From: a virus
DNA length: 49,698 bases
IMG/VR virus record: IMGVR_UViG_3300042296_000446
Span: 1-49,698 of that record
Strand: one strand, 5' to 3'
Shown: positions 25,892 through 34,642 of the stretch, one piece after another
Layout of the letters: the number at the start of each line of letters is the position of its first letter
How positions within the stretch are numbered: position 1 is the stretch's first letter
Notes under the pieces: model-generated
Told to the model about the DNA's origin: nothing
What the model saw: only the letters and a program-made list of their open reading frames with translations
Database searches by the model: none
Position numbers and translations under genes: made by a program

Positions 25892-28800
25892 ATGGCAAAG
25901 AAACAGATTAAACAATACGTATTTGAACCAGGAATAAGCAAAGATGCCAGCCTGTATCCTAAGGCAGTGGCTCTGCTGTTGGCCAACAAGGCCTTCCTTC
26001 AAGCTCAAGTTGTTGCATTTATCAATTATAATATCACAAATAATATTGCTCCGTATGTTGGATATACATTTGCTTCTGCAAAATGTACTAGAGACGTTGG
26101 TTTCTTTATTGATGCTGTTGCACATGATTTAAGATACGGCGGTAATGTCAATTCAAGACAGATAGCAGAATATTTCTGGATCGACGGCGAGCCAATGATT
26201 CGCGGAGATGTCACTCCAGAAACCACGGGACAGGCCTATCTAGCCAGCGTTATCAACGACTATATCTTTACCAATACCACAGTGTCTCCTAGTTACAGCA
26301 ACGCCAGTGTGCAGACCAAATACATAGGTCAGAATGCAGAAGCAGGTGCTAGCTCAAGAAACACCAGCCTATGGAATATCTTTACCACAGTGATCACCAA
26401 TGGTGTTGATTCTGTACCTGCCAAAGTCACAGGTGTTAGCAGTATAAAATTATTGGGCAATTACACATCCAGCGAACTGTTGTTGATTACCAACACAGCA
26501 AACAATGAGATTCTTTATAATTTTGCTGACTCTGCGTTTCCTGTCACACTGGTGCAAAAACAAGGTAGAAGCAGCGGCGACGGAAAACTACTTAGCGATC
26601 TAGATTTTCCCTCATGGTGGCAGACCAGTGATGCCATCACCACTCTGTATCTGGCCAAAGACACTTCTACTGCGTCTGCCACAGATGACATTCAGATTTT
26701 TGTTGAAAATGAATCACAAACAATTAGACCTTGGGACTTTGGTACAGATGCTATTGAGCGTATGCGTGTGGCTGCTCCACAGGCCATGTTGGATGCTGAC
26801 TTTGAATATGGATTGCAACCAACCAAATGGCAAGCAATTGGCCTAATGAGAGGTTATCCATCTCTTTTTGAAATTCCAGGCACAGATTTAACAGTGTCTG
26901 CGATGACAACCGATGCATCTGTGAACACAGGAAATTTTGGAAGTTCATTAATCACGGTTACCACTTCGGGTTCACATGGATTTAGTATTCAACAACCAAT
27001 TACAGTAAAAGGATTAAATGCTGCTGTGAGTGGTTTTGCAAGAGCAGAAGGCAGTTTCTTGATCTACAGCGTTCCAAACTCAGTGACATTTACCTATTAT
27101 GCATCAGCTCGAGTAGGATCATCAGATGGTCAGAGTTTGTTCACTTCGTTTGTTCAAATACGGCAAGCAGGATTTTACACAGGAGCCTCAATAGGCCAGC
27201 CCACTTTCAGTGTGTTCAGTAATGGCTCTAACAACAGTATTACCAGCGTGTTTTCAACTCCTTCCGGATCATTCAACATTGCATTTAATGGAACATCACC
27301 TACACCAGGATCTCCTATATCCGGCAGTCCAAATATTGCGGCAGCAACATCTGTATCTGGTGTTGTTGGAGCATCTACAGTAACAGCCAATGCGAAATTT
27401 ACCACCTTGATCACTGATACAGAACTATCACTGGTGGATTTAACTGGAGTTCAACAGGCCATGGCCATTGACAACGGTTCAGGTAGCGCAATTTTTATTA
27501 ACTCACTTTCTGGCAACTTGTTAAACTTGTCAGGGGCTTGCGGACAGGTCTACATAGGTGCCAATGCAACCAATACAGCAGTGAGTGGTACCAATATCAA
27601 CGGTATTGGAACAAACGCACACTTTGATGTCAGCAGAAGTGGTACCAGCTACACAGTGACTGATGCTCTTGACAGCTCATCAAACGGAGAAAATTACGCA
27701 GTAGGAGATTCTATAATAATTCTAGGATCAGTGCTAGGTGGCACAGATGGGGTCAATGACGTCATCATCTCAGTTACTGCGGTTGACAGTGGTGGTGCCA
27801 TAACTAATTTTAGTTTTGCAGGCACAGCTATATCAGGCGGTGCCACTTATAATAATCAAAATTCTTCTTCAACAACCAGTATAGCTGGTGGAGGAGCTCA
27901 ATTATCAGTTGCACGAACAGGTGGCACTGGCGCTTATGCCATAGCTTTATCTGCCGGTGGAGCAGATTACCTAGCTGGCGACACAGTTACTTGGGCAGGT
28001 ACACTGTTTGGAGGCACAAGTCCAGCCAATGACATTGTTATCCAAGTTGACGGTGTTACTGCAGGAGCCATAGTAGATTTCCAGATAGTGGGAACTCCTG
28101 TAGGAGCTTCTGGTGATGCATCTTATCCAGGTGAGACAGCTGCCAATATACCAGTATCTGGTAGCGGCGCAACATTTACAATTATACGCACTGATGGTGT
28201 ATATTCTATAGTGAGTCCTATAGTTGTGCCCACAGGACTAGGATATGCTATCGGAAACAGAATACTGATTAGTGGAGCCAACCTTGACGGTGCAGCAGGT
28301 GTCAATGACTGTACTGTACAGGTAACCAACGTTAACGGCACAGGAGAAATACTCAGTGCTACAACTACAGGAACTCCTTTTGCGGGTTCTCCTATTACCA
28401 TTTACCCAACACTGAGTATCAGTGAAGCTACCACGGGTATCATTGGATCTGGAACAGTGTTGAATGTGGGCGCCATTGCCACAGTGCAGGTTGACTTTGC
28501 CACAAATCATGGTCTAGTACCAGGCACAACTATTTTGACCAGCATTTCATCACTGCCTGCTCCTGATTTTACGGCCACAGCAAGAACGCTGCCATCGTCA
28601 GGATCTTGGAGCGGAGTTGCATTTGCTGGCAGTACATTTGTGGCCGTGTTACCAGCCACTCAAACATCAGCAAGATCTATAGATGGCAGCAGTTGGGCCA
28701 GCGGAGGCAATCTGCCGTCGTCAGCCACGTGGACTTCAGTGGCTGCAGGTGTAGTTGCATCCACTACCTATTTTGTTGCTGTGGCCAGCGGCGGCACTGC

Positions 28801-31800
28801 CGCAGCATATTCCACTAATGCAGGAGTTTCTTGGTCAGCGGCCACCTTGCCATCAAGTTCAACTTGGTCCTCTGTGACCTACTACGGCGGATTTTTTGTA
28901 GCAGTAGCCAGTGGTGGTACTGCTGCCGCCTATTCTATAGATGGTGGTCAAACATGGGCAGCAGCAACCCTACCGTCCAGTGCCACTTGGACAGACGTAG
29001 CAGGTGGACTAATTGGATCTTCAACATATTTTGTTGCTATTTCCAGTGGCGGTACAGCAGCTGCCTATTCAGTGGACAACGGAGCCAGTTGGCTGGCCAC
29101 AGGAGCATTACCTGCCAGTACCACTTGGTCATCGATCGCCTACGGCAACAGTAGATTTTTTGCAGTTGCTACAGGAGGAACCATTGGAGCATTTAGCACC
29201 AACGGAAACACATGGACAGCTTCTGTGTTACCTGCATCCGCAAATTGGAACAGTGTGACATTTGGCGATGACTCGTTTGTTGCAGTTGCCAGCGGCAGCA
29301 CATCCGCACTGACCAGCTTCACTGGTGAAACTGGCAGTTTTACATCACAAGTAACAACCTCTGCTGCTACCTGGGAAGAAATTGCATTTGGATCTTACAC
29401 AGGACTTGGTAAGTTTGCGGTTGTTGGCAACAGTAACAGTGCCATGGACATTGTGTTGACCAGCGCCAACCACCAAATTGCCACAGGACCACACGTGGTC
29501 ACTCAAGTTCCCAGTCTAACCAGTATTAGATATCCTGCAAGAACCACAGGAGCAATCAATACCTCCGTGGCTGGCCTTACTGGATTTGTTTATGCAAGAC
29601 CGGACAGTTTCTTTACTCATAGACCATTTGATGGTGGAGTGCAACTAGGAACCGGCGGCCCCAGTCACGGTGCGCAAGCCATACGTCAGAGCAAGAAATA
29701 CATTCGTTACCAATCTGGTAAAGGCATGATGTATACCACAGGTGGCCTATTTGCACCTAGTTACAATTTATCATCAGCCACTGCGGTTTCTCCTGAAGTA
29801 AACAGTTTTATCACATTTACCTGTGATGATACAGATCACGGATTGCAACCTGGAGCTGAAATCGAAATAATTGGCTGTGTATCATTTGAATACAATGGCG
29901 ACTATGTGGTAGAAAGTATTGTTGATGCTAGAAGTTTTAGAGTGAGATCCAACGCTTATCTGTCAACTCTGTCTGCACAGTTGGGCACCGACTGCAAGGT
30001 TTTGTTGAAACGCTGGGCAGGCGCCACTGTGCGCATAGGTGCATTTGACGAACAAAATGGTATATTTTATCAATATGATGGTCAAGAAATGGCAGTGGTT
30101 AGACGAAGCAGTACTAACCAGCTCAGCGGTACATCCAGCATCACAGTGGACAGTAATCTAGTCACCGGCAGCGGCACACGTTTTCAAGATCAGTTGAAAG
30201 TGGGGGACAAAATAGTTATAAGAGGTATGAGTCATATCGTATCAGGTATCACCAGCCAAACTTCTATGACAATGACTCCAGATTGGCGAGGCGCCAATTC
30301 AGTCACAGGCGCTAGAATATGTATCACAGAAGAATTGTATATTCCACAAAGTGATTGGAACGTTGATACTCTTGACGGTAACGGGCCTAGTGGATACACC
30401 CTGCTGCCATGGCGCATGCAGATGTTGGGCATGCAGTATACCTGGTATGCTGCCGGATTCATTGAGTTCATGATGCGTGGAGCAGACGGTAAATTTGTAT
30501 TCCTACACAGAATTAGAAATTCCAATACCAATACAGAAGCTTATATGCGTACAGCCAACTTGCCTGTGCGATATGAAGTTGAAAACAGATCAGCAGTGAA
30601 TAAACTGGCACTGGCTCTTGGCAGTGGAGACAATAGTCTCACACTTACAGATGCCTATAGATTTCCAAGTACTGGAATCTTGTACATCGGCAACGAATTG
30701 ATCAGCTACTCTGGAAAATCAGGAAGAACACTCACAGGATTGTCCAGAGCTGCATCATTTACTGCATTCACTGCAGGACAAAATAGAACTTTCACAGCTG
30801 GTGTTACAGCATCACATGCTGCGGGAGCAGGAGTTTCATTGATCAGCTGCACCTGTAGCCCCACAATCAGTCACTGGGGATCAGCACTATTAACAGACGG
30901 TTTGTTTGATTCTGACAGGGGATATTTGTTTAACTATGCGGTAACCGGATTGTCAGTAACTACAACAAGACAAACTGCTTTTATGTTGAGATTGGCTCCG
31001 AGCGTGTCAAACGCCATTGTTGGCGACCTCGGTGAACGAGATCTACTAAACAGAGCGCAGTTGTTGTTGAACGCTATCACATTAACAGCAGACACAGGAA
31101 GCGGTGCAATCGTTGTTGAAGGAGTTTTGAATCCTAGAAACTATCCTGCTAGTCCCAGCAATGTGACTTTCACGGGCTTGTCAAGTGCTGCCGCTGGCGG
31201 ACAGCCAAGTTTTGCTCAGGTGGCACTGGGAGGATCTATCAACTGGGGTGGTGTACCTAGCTCAACAACCACTGCCACGGTGCAGGGAGCATTGACCACC
31301 ACTATCACAGCTAGAGGTTTTGCCACAGTCACACAGACCGTGACTGCTATAGCACTGCCTACCGGCATAGATATTTCAGGACTTGCAGTCAGCAGTGCTA
31401 GAACTGATTTTTATATTTTAAACAGTGCTTACGATTTGATCACAGCAACTCCTTTGAGAGTTGGTGATGGTGTTTTCCTAACTAGTAGAGTAACCGGCGG
31501 ACAGACCATTGCCAGTATAACCAGAGCCTATCTAGGCACTGCCTATACAAGAATTGTAATGACAGCGGTGGCCAATTCCAGCAGTCCTGTAAATACCAAT
31601 CAAACCATAACCATAACCAACAGTATTTCTGTTAGCTATTCTAGGGCGTTTTTGGCGGGAAGAACAGATTTCTTGATAACAAATACCGATGCAACCACTT
31701 CTAATGTGACGGCAGGCGACTCACTGAGTGCTACAACATATGTGATCGGCGGCCAAACTGCAAGTAGTGTGACTTCATCCTATGCCACAGTGGCTGGTGT

Positions 31801-32353
31801 AGCTTATACAAGAATCATAATGAACACCGCTGCCAACGCCTCTATTGGTGCTAACACCAACGTGTCAACCACAGTCACTGCTTCAGGCACCACAGCATCA
31901 TATTCAGGCACAAACTTTTTGTTCTTTACCAACGCTACCTGGAATTCATCTGGTGCTAGTGTGAGCACACGAGTGGCCACATCATTTACTCAATTTTCAG
32001 CGGGAACATCTGTATCTGCTGTGGCTACACGTAGACTGGGTGCTACCACAGTGGTTAGAGCTTCGTTCACACAGAACTTGAACACTGCTGTGGCAGCAGC
32101 AGCCACAGTGACATTCCAGTTTGGAGATCCGCAGTTTGCGCTGCCAGGTGAACAGGTGTTTTCATTCGTGGCAAATCCAGGTAATACCACAAGTTTAGAT
32201 TTATTAGAATTGAAAGAGTTGACCACAACAGCAATTGGTGGACGAGGTGCGTTCCCCAATGGACCAGATGTGCTGGCCATCAATGTCTATAAGGTATCGG
32301 GTACAGCAACTCCTGCTTCAATTATTCTGCGTTGGGGTGAAGCTCAGGCATAA
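25892..32353 (+). CDS. Giant mosaic fibre or virion protein (2153 aa)
   Basis: Residues about 25-94 carry the module NKAFLQAQV ... CTRDVGFFIDAVAHDLRYGGN also found in the other giant fibres. Three related domains at about 577-653, 670-743 and 757-837 share Y-x-x-G-D-x-I, then L-G-G-T, N-D-x-x-I-x-V and G-A-I (for example LFGGTSPANDIVIQV). Residues about 890-1170 form six or seven blades with the repeated text VAVASGGTAAAYS and Asp-box-like SIDGGQTW, suggesting a beta-propeller. Then come HRPFDGGVQLGTGG and SHGAQAIRQSKKYIRYQSGKG (about 1240-1285), a motif I associate with large virion proteins of T4-like phages, and a long C-terminal region (QSDWNVDTLDG, MLGMQYTWYAAGFIEFMMRG). It lacks the W/Y carbohydrate-binding repeats and the shared C-terminus of the other two giants. 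The 3' end overlaps a minus-strand gene by 32 nt. Confidence 0.82.
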   Translation: MAKKQIKQYVFEPGISKDASLYPKAVALLLANKAFLQAQVVAFINYNITNNIAPYVGYTFASAKCTRDVGFFIDAVAHDLRYGGNVNSRQIAEYFWIDGEPMIRGDVTPETTGQAYLASVINDYIFTNTTVSPSYSNASVQTKYIGQNAEAGASSRNTSLWNIFTTVITNGVDSVPAKVTGVSSIKLLGNYTSSELLLITNTANNEILYNFADSAFPVTLVQKQGRSSGDGKLLSDLDFPSWWQTSDAITTLYLAKDTSTASATDDIQIFVENESQTIRPWDFGTDAIERMRVAAPQAMLDADFEYGLQPTKWQAIGLMRGYPSLFEIPGTDLTVSAMTTDASVNTGNFGSSLITVTTSGSHGFSIQQPITVKGLNAAVSGFARAEGSFLIYSVPNSVTFTYYASARVGSSDGQSLFTSFVQIRQAGFYTGASIGQPTFSVFSNGSNNSITSVFSTPSGSFNIAFNGTSPTPGSPISGSPNIAAATSVSGVVGASTVTANAKFTTLITDTELSLVDLTGVQQAMAIDNGSGSAIFINSLSGNLLNLSGACGQVYIGANATNTAVSGTNINGIGTNAHFDVSRSGTSYTVTDALDSSSNGENYAVGDSIIILGSVLGGTDGVNDVIISVTAVDSGGAITNFSFAGTAISGGATYNNQNSSSTTSIAGGGAQLSVARTGGTGAYAIALSAGGADYLAGDTVTWAGTLFGGTSPANDIVIQVDGVTAGAIVDFQIVGTPVGASGDASYPGETAANIPVSGSGATFTIIRTDGVYSIVSPIVVPTGLGYAIGNRILISGANLDGAAGVNDCTVQVTNVNGTGEILSATTTGTPFAGSPITIYPTLSISEATTGIIGSGTVLNVGAIATVQVDFATNHGLVPGTTILTSISSLPAPDFTATARTLPSSGSWSGVAFAGSTFVAVLPATQTSARSIDGSSWASGGNLPSSATWTSVAAGVVASTTYFVAVASGGTAAAYSTNAGVSWSAATLPSSSTWSSVTYYGGFFVAVASGGTAAAYSIDGGQTWAAATLPSSATWTDVAGGLIGSSTYFVAISSGGTAAAYSVDNGASWLATGALPASTTWSSIAYGNSRFFAVATGGTIGAFSTNGNTWTASVLPASANWNSVTFGDDSFVAVASGSTSALTSFTGETGSFTSQVTTSAATWEEIAFGSYTGLGKFAVVGNSNSAMDIVLTSANHQIATGPHVVTQVPSLTSIRYPARTTGAINTSVAGLTGFVYARPDSFFTHRPFDGGVQLGTGGPSHGAQAIRQSKKYIRYQSGKGMMYTTGGLFAPSYNLSSATAVSPEVNSFITFTCDDTDHGLQPGAEIEIIGCVSFEYNGDYVVESIVDARSFRVRSNAYLSTLSAQLGTDCKVLLKRWAGATVRIGAFDEQNGIFYQYDGQEMAVVRRSSTNQLSGTSSITVDSNLVTGSGTRFQDQLKVGDKIVIRGMSHIVSGITSQTSMTMTPDWRGANSVTGARICITEELYIPQSDWNVDTLDGNGPSGYTLLPWRMQMLGMQYTWYAAGFIEFMMRGADGKFVFLHRIRNSNTNTEAYMRTANLPVRYEVENRSAVNKLALALGSGDNSLTLTDAYRFPSTGILYIGNELISYSGKSGRTLTGLSRAASFTAFTAGQNRTFTAGVTASHAAGAGVSLISCTCSPTISHWGSALLTDGLFDSDRGYLFNYAVTGLSVTTTRQTAFMLRLAPSVSNAIVGDLGERDLLNRAQLLLNAITLTADTGSGAIVVEGVLNPRNYPASPSNVTFTGLSSAAAGGQPSFAQVALGGSINWGGVPSSTTTATVQGALTTTITARGFATVTQTVTAIALPTGIDISGLAVSSARTDFYILNSAYDLITATPLRVGDGVFLTSRVTGGQTIASITRAYLGTAYTRIVMTAVANSSSPVNTNQTITITNSISVSYSRAFLAGRTDFLITNTDATTSNVTAGDSLSATTYVIGGQTASSVTSSYATVAGVAYTRIIMNTAANASIGANTNVSTTVTASGTTASYSGTNFLFFTNATWNSSGASVSTRVATSFTQFSAGTSVSAVATRRLGATTVVRASFTQNLNTAVAAAATVTFQFGDPQFALPGEQVFSFVANPGNTTSLDLLELKELTTTAIGGRGAFPNGPDVLAINVYKVSGTATPASIILRWGEAQA

Positions 32354-32624
32354 TTGGCGTTGATCGATAGTTGGCAAGTTTCTGTTCTAACTGAGATTTG
32401 ATTTTTATCAATTCTTGTCTTAGTTCAGAAACTTCAGAATTTATTTTGCCGTTAATGAACATCTGTTCATGGCATCGATCAATGTAGATCACTGTGTTCT
32501 TGAACTCTGCAAGCAGCTTGTTCAACTCATCTTGTTTTTCAGTATCCGAAATGTCCGTGATCTTTTTTTGAAAATTAGAATAATCTTCTTTGAAACGTTG
32601 ACTATTTTGTATTTTTAGCATCAT
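32322..32624 (-). CDS. Small coiled-coil protein
   Basis: The product is 100 residues and highly charged (MMLKIQNSQRFKEDYSNFQK). Residues about 15-85 are almost all helical, with heptad-like hydrophobics (KITDISDTEKQDELNKLLAE, FKNTVIYIDRCHEQMF, VSELRQELIKIKSQLEQKLA), so a coiled coil is likely. It overlaps the upstream Nudix-like gene by 23 nt and is the last gene of the leftward neck operon. Its 3' end overlaps the convergent giant fibre by 32 nt, and no hairpin terminator was seen between them. A morphogenesis or scaffold-like helper is possible. No family was recognised. Confidence 0.68.
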   Translation of the reverse strand: MMLKIQNSQRFKEDYSNFQKKITDISDTEKQDELNKLLAEFKNTVIYIDRCHEQMFINGKINSEVSELRQELIKIKSQLEQKLANYRSTPIMPELHPNAE

Positions 32625-32994
32625 TTTCTAGTACCAGTATAGTGTCAATTTTAGCTCTAATCAGCTGATTGTTCAATGTGGTCTTTAATCCACCATGTAG
32701 ATTCTTAGGAAGACAATCCACGTTTGCCCAACAGATTGTGTCACTTGCATCCGTTAAGAATTCTAGATCAGTTAGACACACATATGTACCGTATTCAAAT
32801 CCTCGATCTTCAGAAAGATACAGTTCAATAGGCAGTATCCTACCAACAGCATATCTAGACATCAGCTGCTCAGCATCTTCCAGCAATGTTGAATTTCTAG
32901 GAAATGTAGGCACAGTCCATTTTTGATCTTCAAGAATCAATAGAATTCTGCTAGTGTTTTTGGCAAGGAAAAGCAGTCCGGCACGTTGTTGCAT
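32602..32994 (-). CDS. Degenerate Nudix-fold protein
   Basis: A 130-residue protein. RAGLLFLAKNTSRILLILED followed by KWTVPTF looks like the first strands of a Nudix domain (aG-x-x-x-x-a...R-x-L-L-x-x-r, W-x-x-P). ICWANVDCLPKNLHGGLKTTL resembles the family's usual ending (W-x-x-x-d-x-L-P-x-x-L-H-x-G). The segment that should be the Nudix box (G-x5-E-x7-R-E-x-x-E-E-x-G) reads RNSTLLEDAEQLMSRYAVG, so the metal-binding glutamates and the R-E pair are absent. If the fold call is right, the protein is catalytically dead and may act as a binding subunit. It starts 8 nt after gp15 and overlaps the next gene by 23 nt, so it is tied to neck or tail-completion genes. Confidence 0.6.
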   Translation of the reverse strand: MQQRAGLLFLAKNTSRILLILEDQKWTVPTFPRNSTLLEDAEQLMSRYAVGRILPIELYLSEDRGFEYGTYVCLTDLEFLTDASDTICWANVDCLPKNLHGGLKTTLNNQLIRAKIDTILVLENDAKNTK

Positions 32995-33001
32995 CTTGTA
33001 C

Positions 33002-34642
33002 TTATACAGGATCTAGATCAAACCTCCAGTATCCTGATGCATACTCTCCTTCGAAACTCTTCATCCATTGACCATCACTGCCCCAACGATACTGTACCCC
33101 AGTTTTTAAATTTTGGAACAGTAGACTGATCTTGTCAAATTTATCATTGTTTTCTGGAATATCAGTGTTTTCAATCTGAGTAATATTGGCATTGGCCTTG
33201 TAGGCAACTCCATCATAGATCACAATCTGATTCACGGTATAGGCTACAAGAGCCGCAGTAGAAGGGCTAGGAGTAGATACCATCCATTCTGGCATAAGGT
33301 TAACCCAAGCTGCACCGCTCCATTCAATGATAGAATTGGCTATAATTACAGGATCGCTACCGTTGAGATTTTTCCAACCATCCGGACCATCGTAGTTGAA
33401 TGTGGGATTGAATGGAGGTGTATCGACCTGTGTGCCCACGTTTGAACTGTTGTTAACGTCTTCTAACACCAAATATCGTGTGCCTGCTACCAATGGTTGG
33501 TCCGCAGTTTCTTTGTTGGGACGTTTGGGATTAAACTTGTAGGGATCTACTATGGCATCTATAGTGGTTCTACCACTGGGGTACACTGAACTCACTACTA
33601 CTGTATTGGAAGGCTTGTCCTCTAGATTGACCAGCAGTAGAGTGGGGTCAATCTCGTTGACCACAAACGTGCCGCCCAGTTCATTACCATCTGCCTGTAA
33701 GAAAAATATTTTGCTGATACCATTGATATAACCACCATACAGCGCAATAATGGCATTCCAATCAATTGGATCACCGGTTTTTGTTGGTGGCTCAAGTCCG
33801 TTAGCCAGCAAGGCTTCATTTGGCGCCACGATGGATACATCATAATCATTGGCTTGATTGTTGTTGCTTTTCAACAGTAAAATTCTAAAATTGGCCTGTG
33901 TGTTAGGAGTGCGAACGAGACTGGGTGATCCTGCATAGATCAAATCATCCAACGACAGAATATCACCAGTATCACCAAACACATTTGCAACGATATTTCT
34001 CACCACGCCCAACTTCTTAACCTTGGTAGGCGGACTGATATAGATAGGCATTTTAAATTCTATGCTGCAAATGTCTATGTCACTGTCTGCGCCTTGAGGG
34101 ATAGTACGTGAACTAAAGTTCAATGTGGCTAGATCGATCACACTTAGACTGGTCCAGTCAATGTAGTTGTCTGTGGTTTGTATTTCCAAGCTGGGATTGA
34201 ACAGCACCAAAATCTGTTCCATTAGTTGTAGCTTTTGATCAGTGTTTGAAGTCCATATATCCGCTTTCATTGACAGTTTGAAAGGAGTAGGCATGAGTCT
34301 TTCCACTGTGTACCCTGCTCCTTGATAATTTTTATAGTTAATTTCACCGTCAACACTGTCATAGGCACGTTCACTGATGTTGAGCTTGCTGACAAAACTA
34401 GCATCAGCCAGCCTAGAAGTGTCTAACTCAAGTCCTGAAATATAACAGGCAATTTTTGGCACTGTGGACATCTTGTTTTCGCTGTTGTCTTTAATTATAC
34501 TGGCCACTTGTCTAGTAAGATCGCCATACATCACAGGCACATGGCGCAGAGTGTCGTCACCAGCCTTGTATTTAAATCCTATGAACACACGCATGAACTG
34601 TGTGACATATCGTCTTATCTGCCCGTCATAAAAATAGTCCAT
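33002..34642 (-). CDS. 15: Tail sheath stabiliser/completion protein, gp15-like, with C-terminal extension
   Basis: The N-terminus (MDYFYDGQIRRYVTQFMRVF, then TLRHVPVMYGD) parallels T4 gp15, which has a YFY-x-x-x-x-RRY start, then R-V-P-I-x-Y. The segment PTPFKLSMKADIWTSNTDQK, followed by LQLMEQILVLFNPSLEIQT, also matches the T4 pattern (hydrophobic strand, then Q-I-L-x-x-F-x-P). gp15 caps the contracted-tail precursor and joins sheath and tube to the head neck. T4 gp15 is about 272 residues; this one is 546. The extra C-terminal half contains AGTRYLVLEDV, IIEWSGAAWVNL, VAYTVNQIVIYDGVAYKA and GVQYRWGSDGQWMKSFEG, similar to W/Y surface modules of the fibres. The start ATG shares its A with the stop of the upstream gene (TAATG), indicating translational coupling. 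Confidence 0.72.
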   Translation of the reverse strand: MDYFYDGQIRRYVTQFMRVFIGFKYKAGDDTLRHVPVMYGDLTRQVASIIKDNSENKMSTVPKIACYISGLELDTSRLADASFVSKLNISERAYDSVDGEINYKNYQGAGYTVERLMPTPFKLSMKADIWTSNTDQKLQLMEQILVLFNPSLEIQTTDNYIDWTSLSVIDLATLNFSSRTIPQGADSDIDICSIEFKMPIYISPPTKVKKLGVVRNIVANVFGDTGDILSLDDLIYAGSPSLVRTPNTQANFRILLLKSNNNQANDYDVSIVAPNEALLANGLEPPTKTGDPIDWNAIIALYGGYINGISKIFFLQADGNELGGTFVVNEIDPTLLLVNLEDKPSNTVVVSSVYPSGRTTIDAIVDPYKFNPKRPNKETADQPLVAGTRYLVLEDVNNSSNVGTQVDTPPFNPTFNYDGPDGWKNLNGSDPVIIANSIIEWSGAAWVNLMPEWMVSTPSPSTAALVAYTVNQIVIYDGVAYKANANITQIENTDIPENNDKFDKISLLFQNLKTGVQYRWGSDGQWMKSFEGEYASGYWRFDLDPV

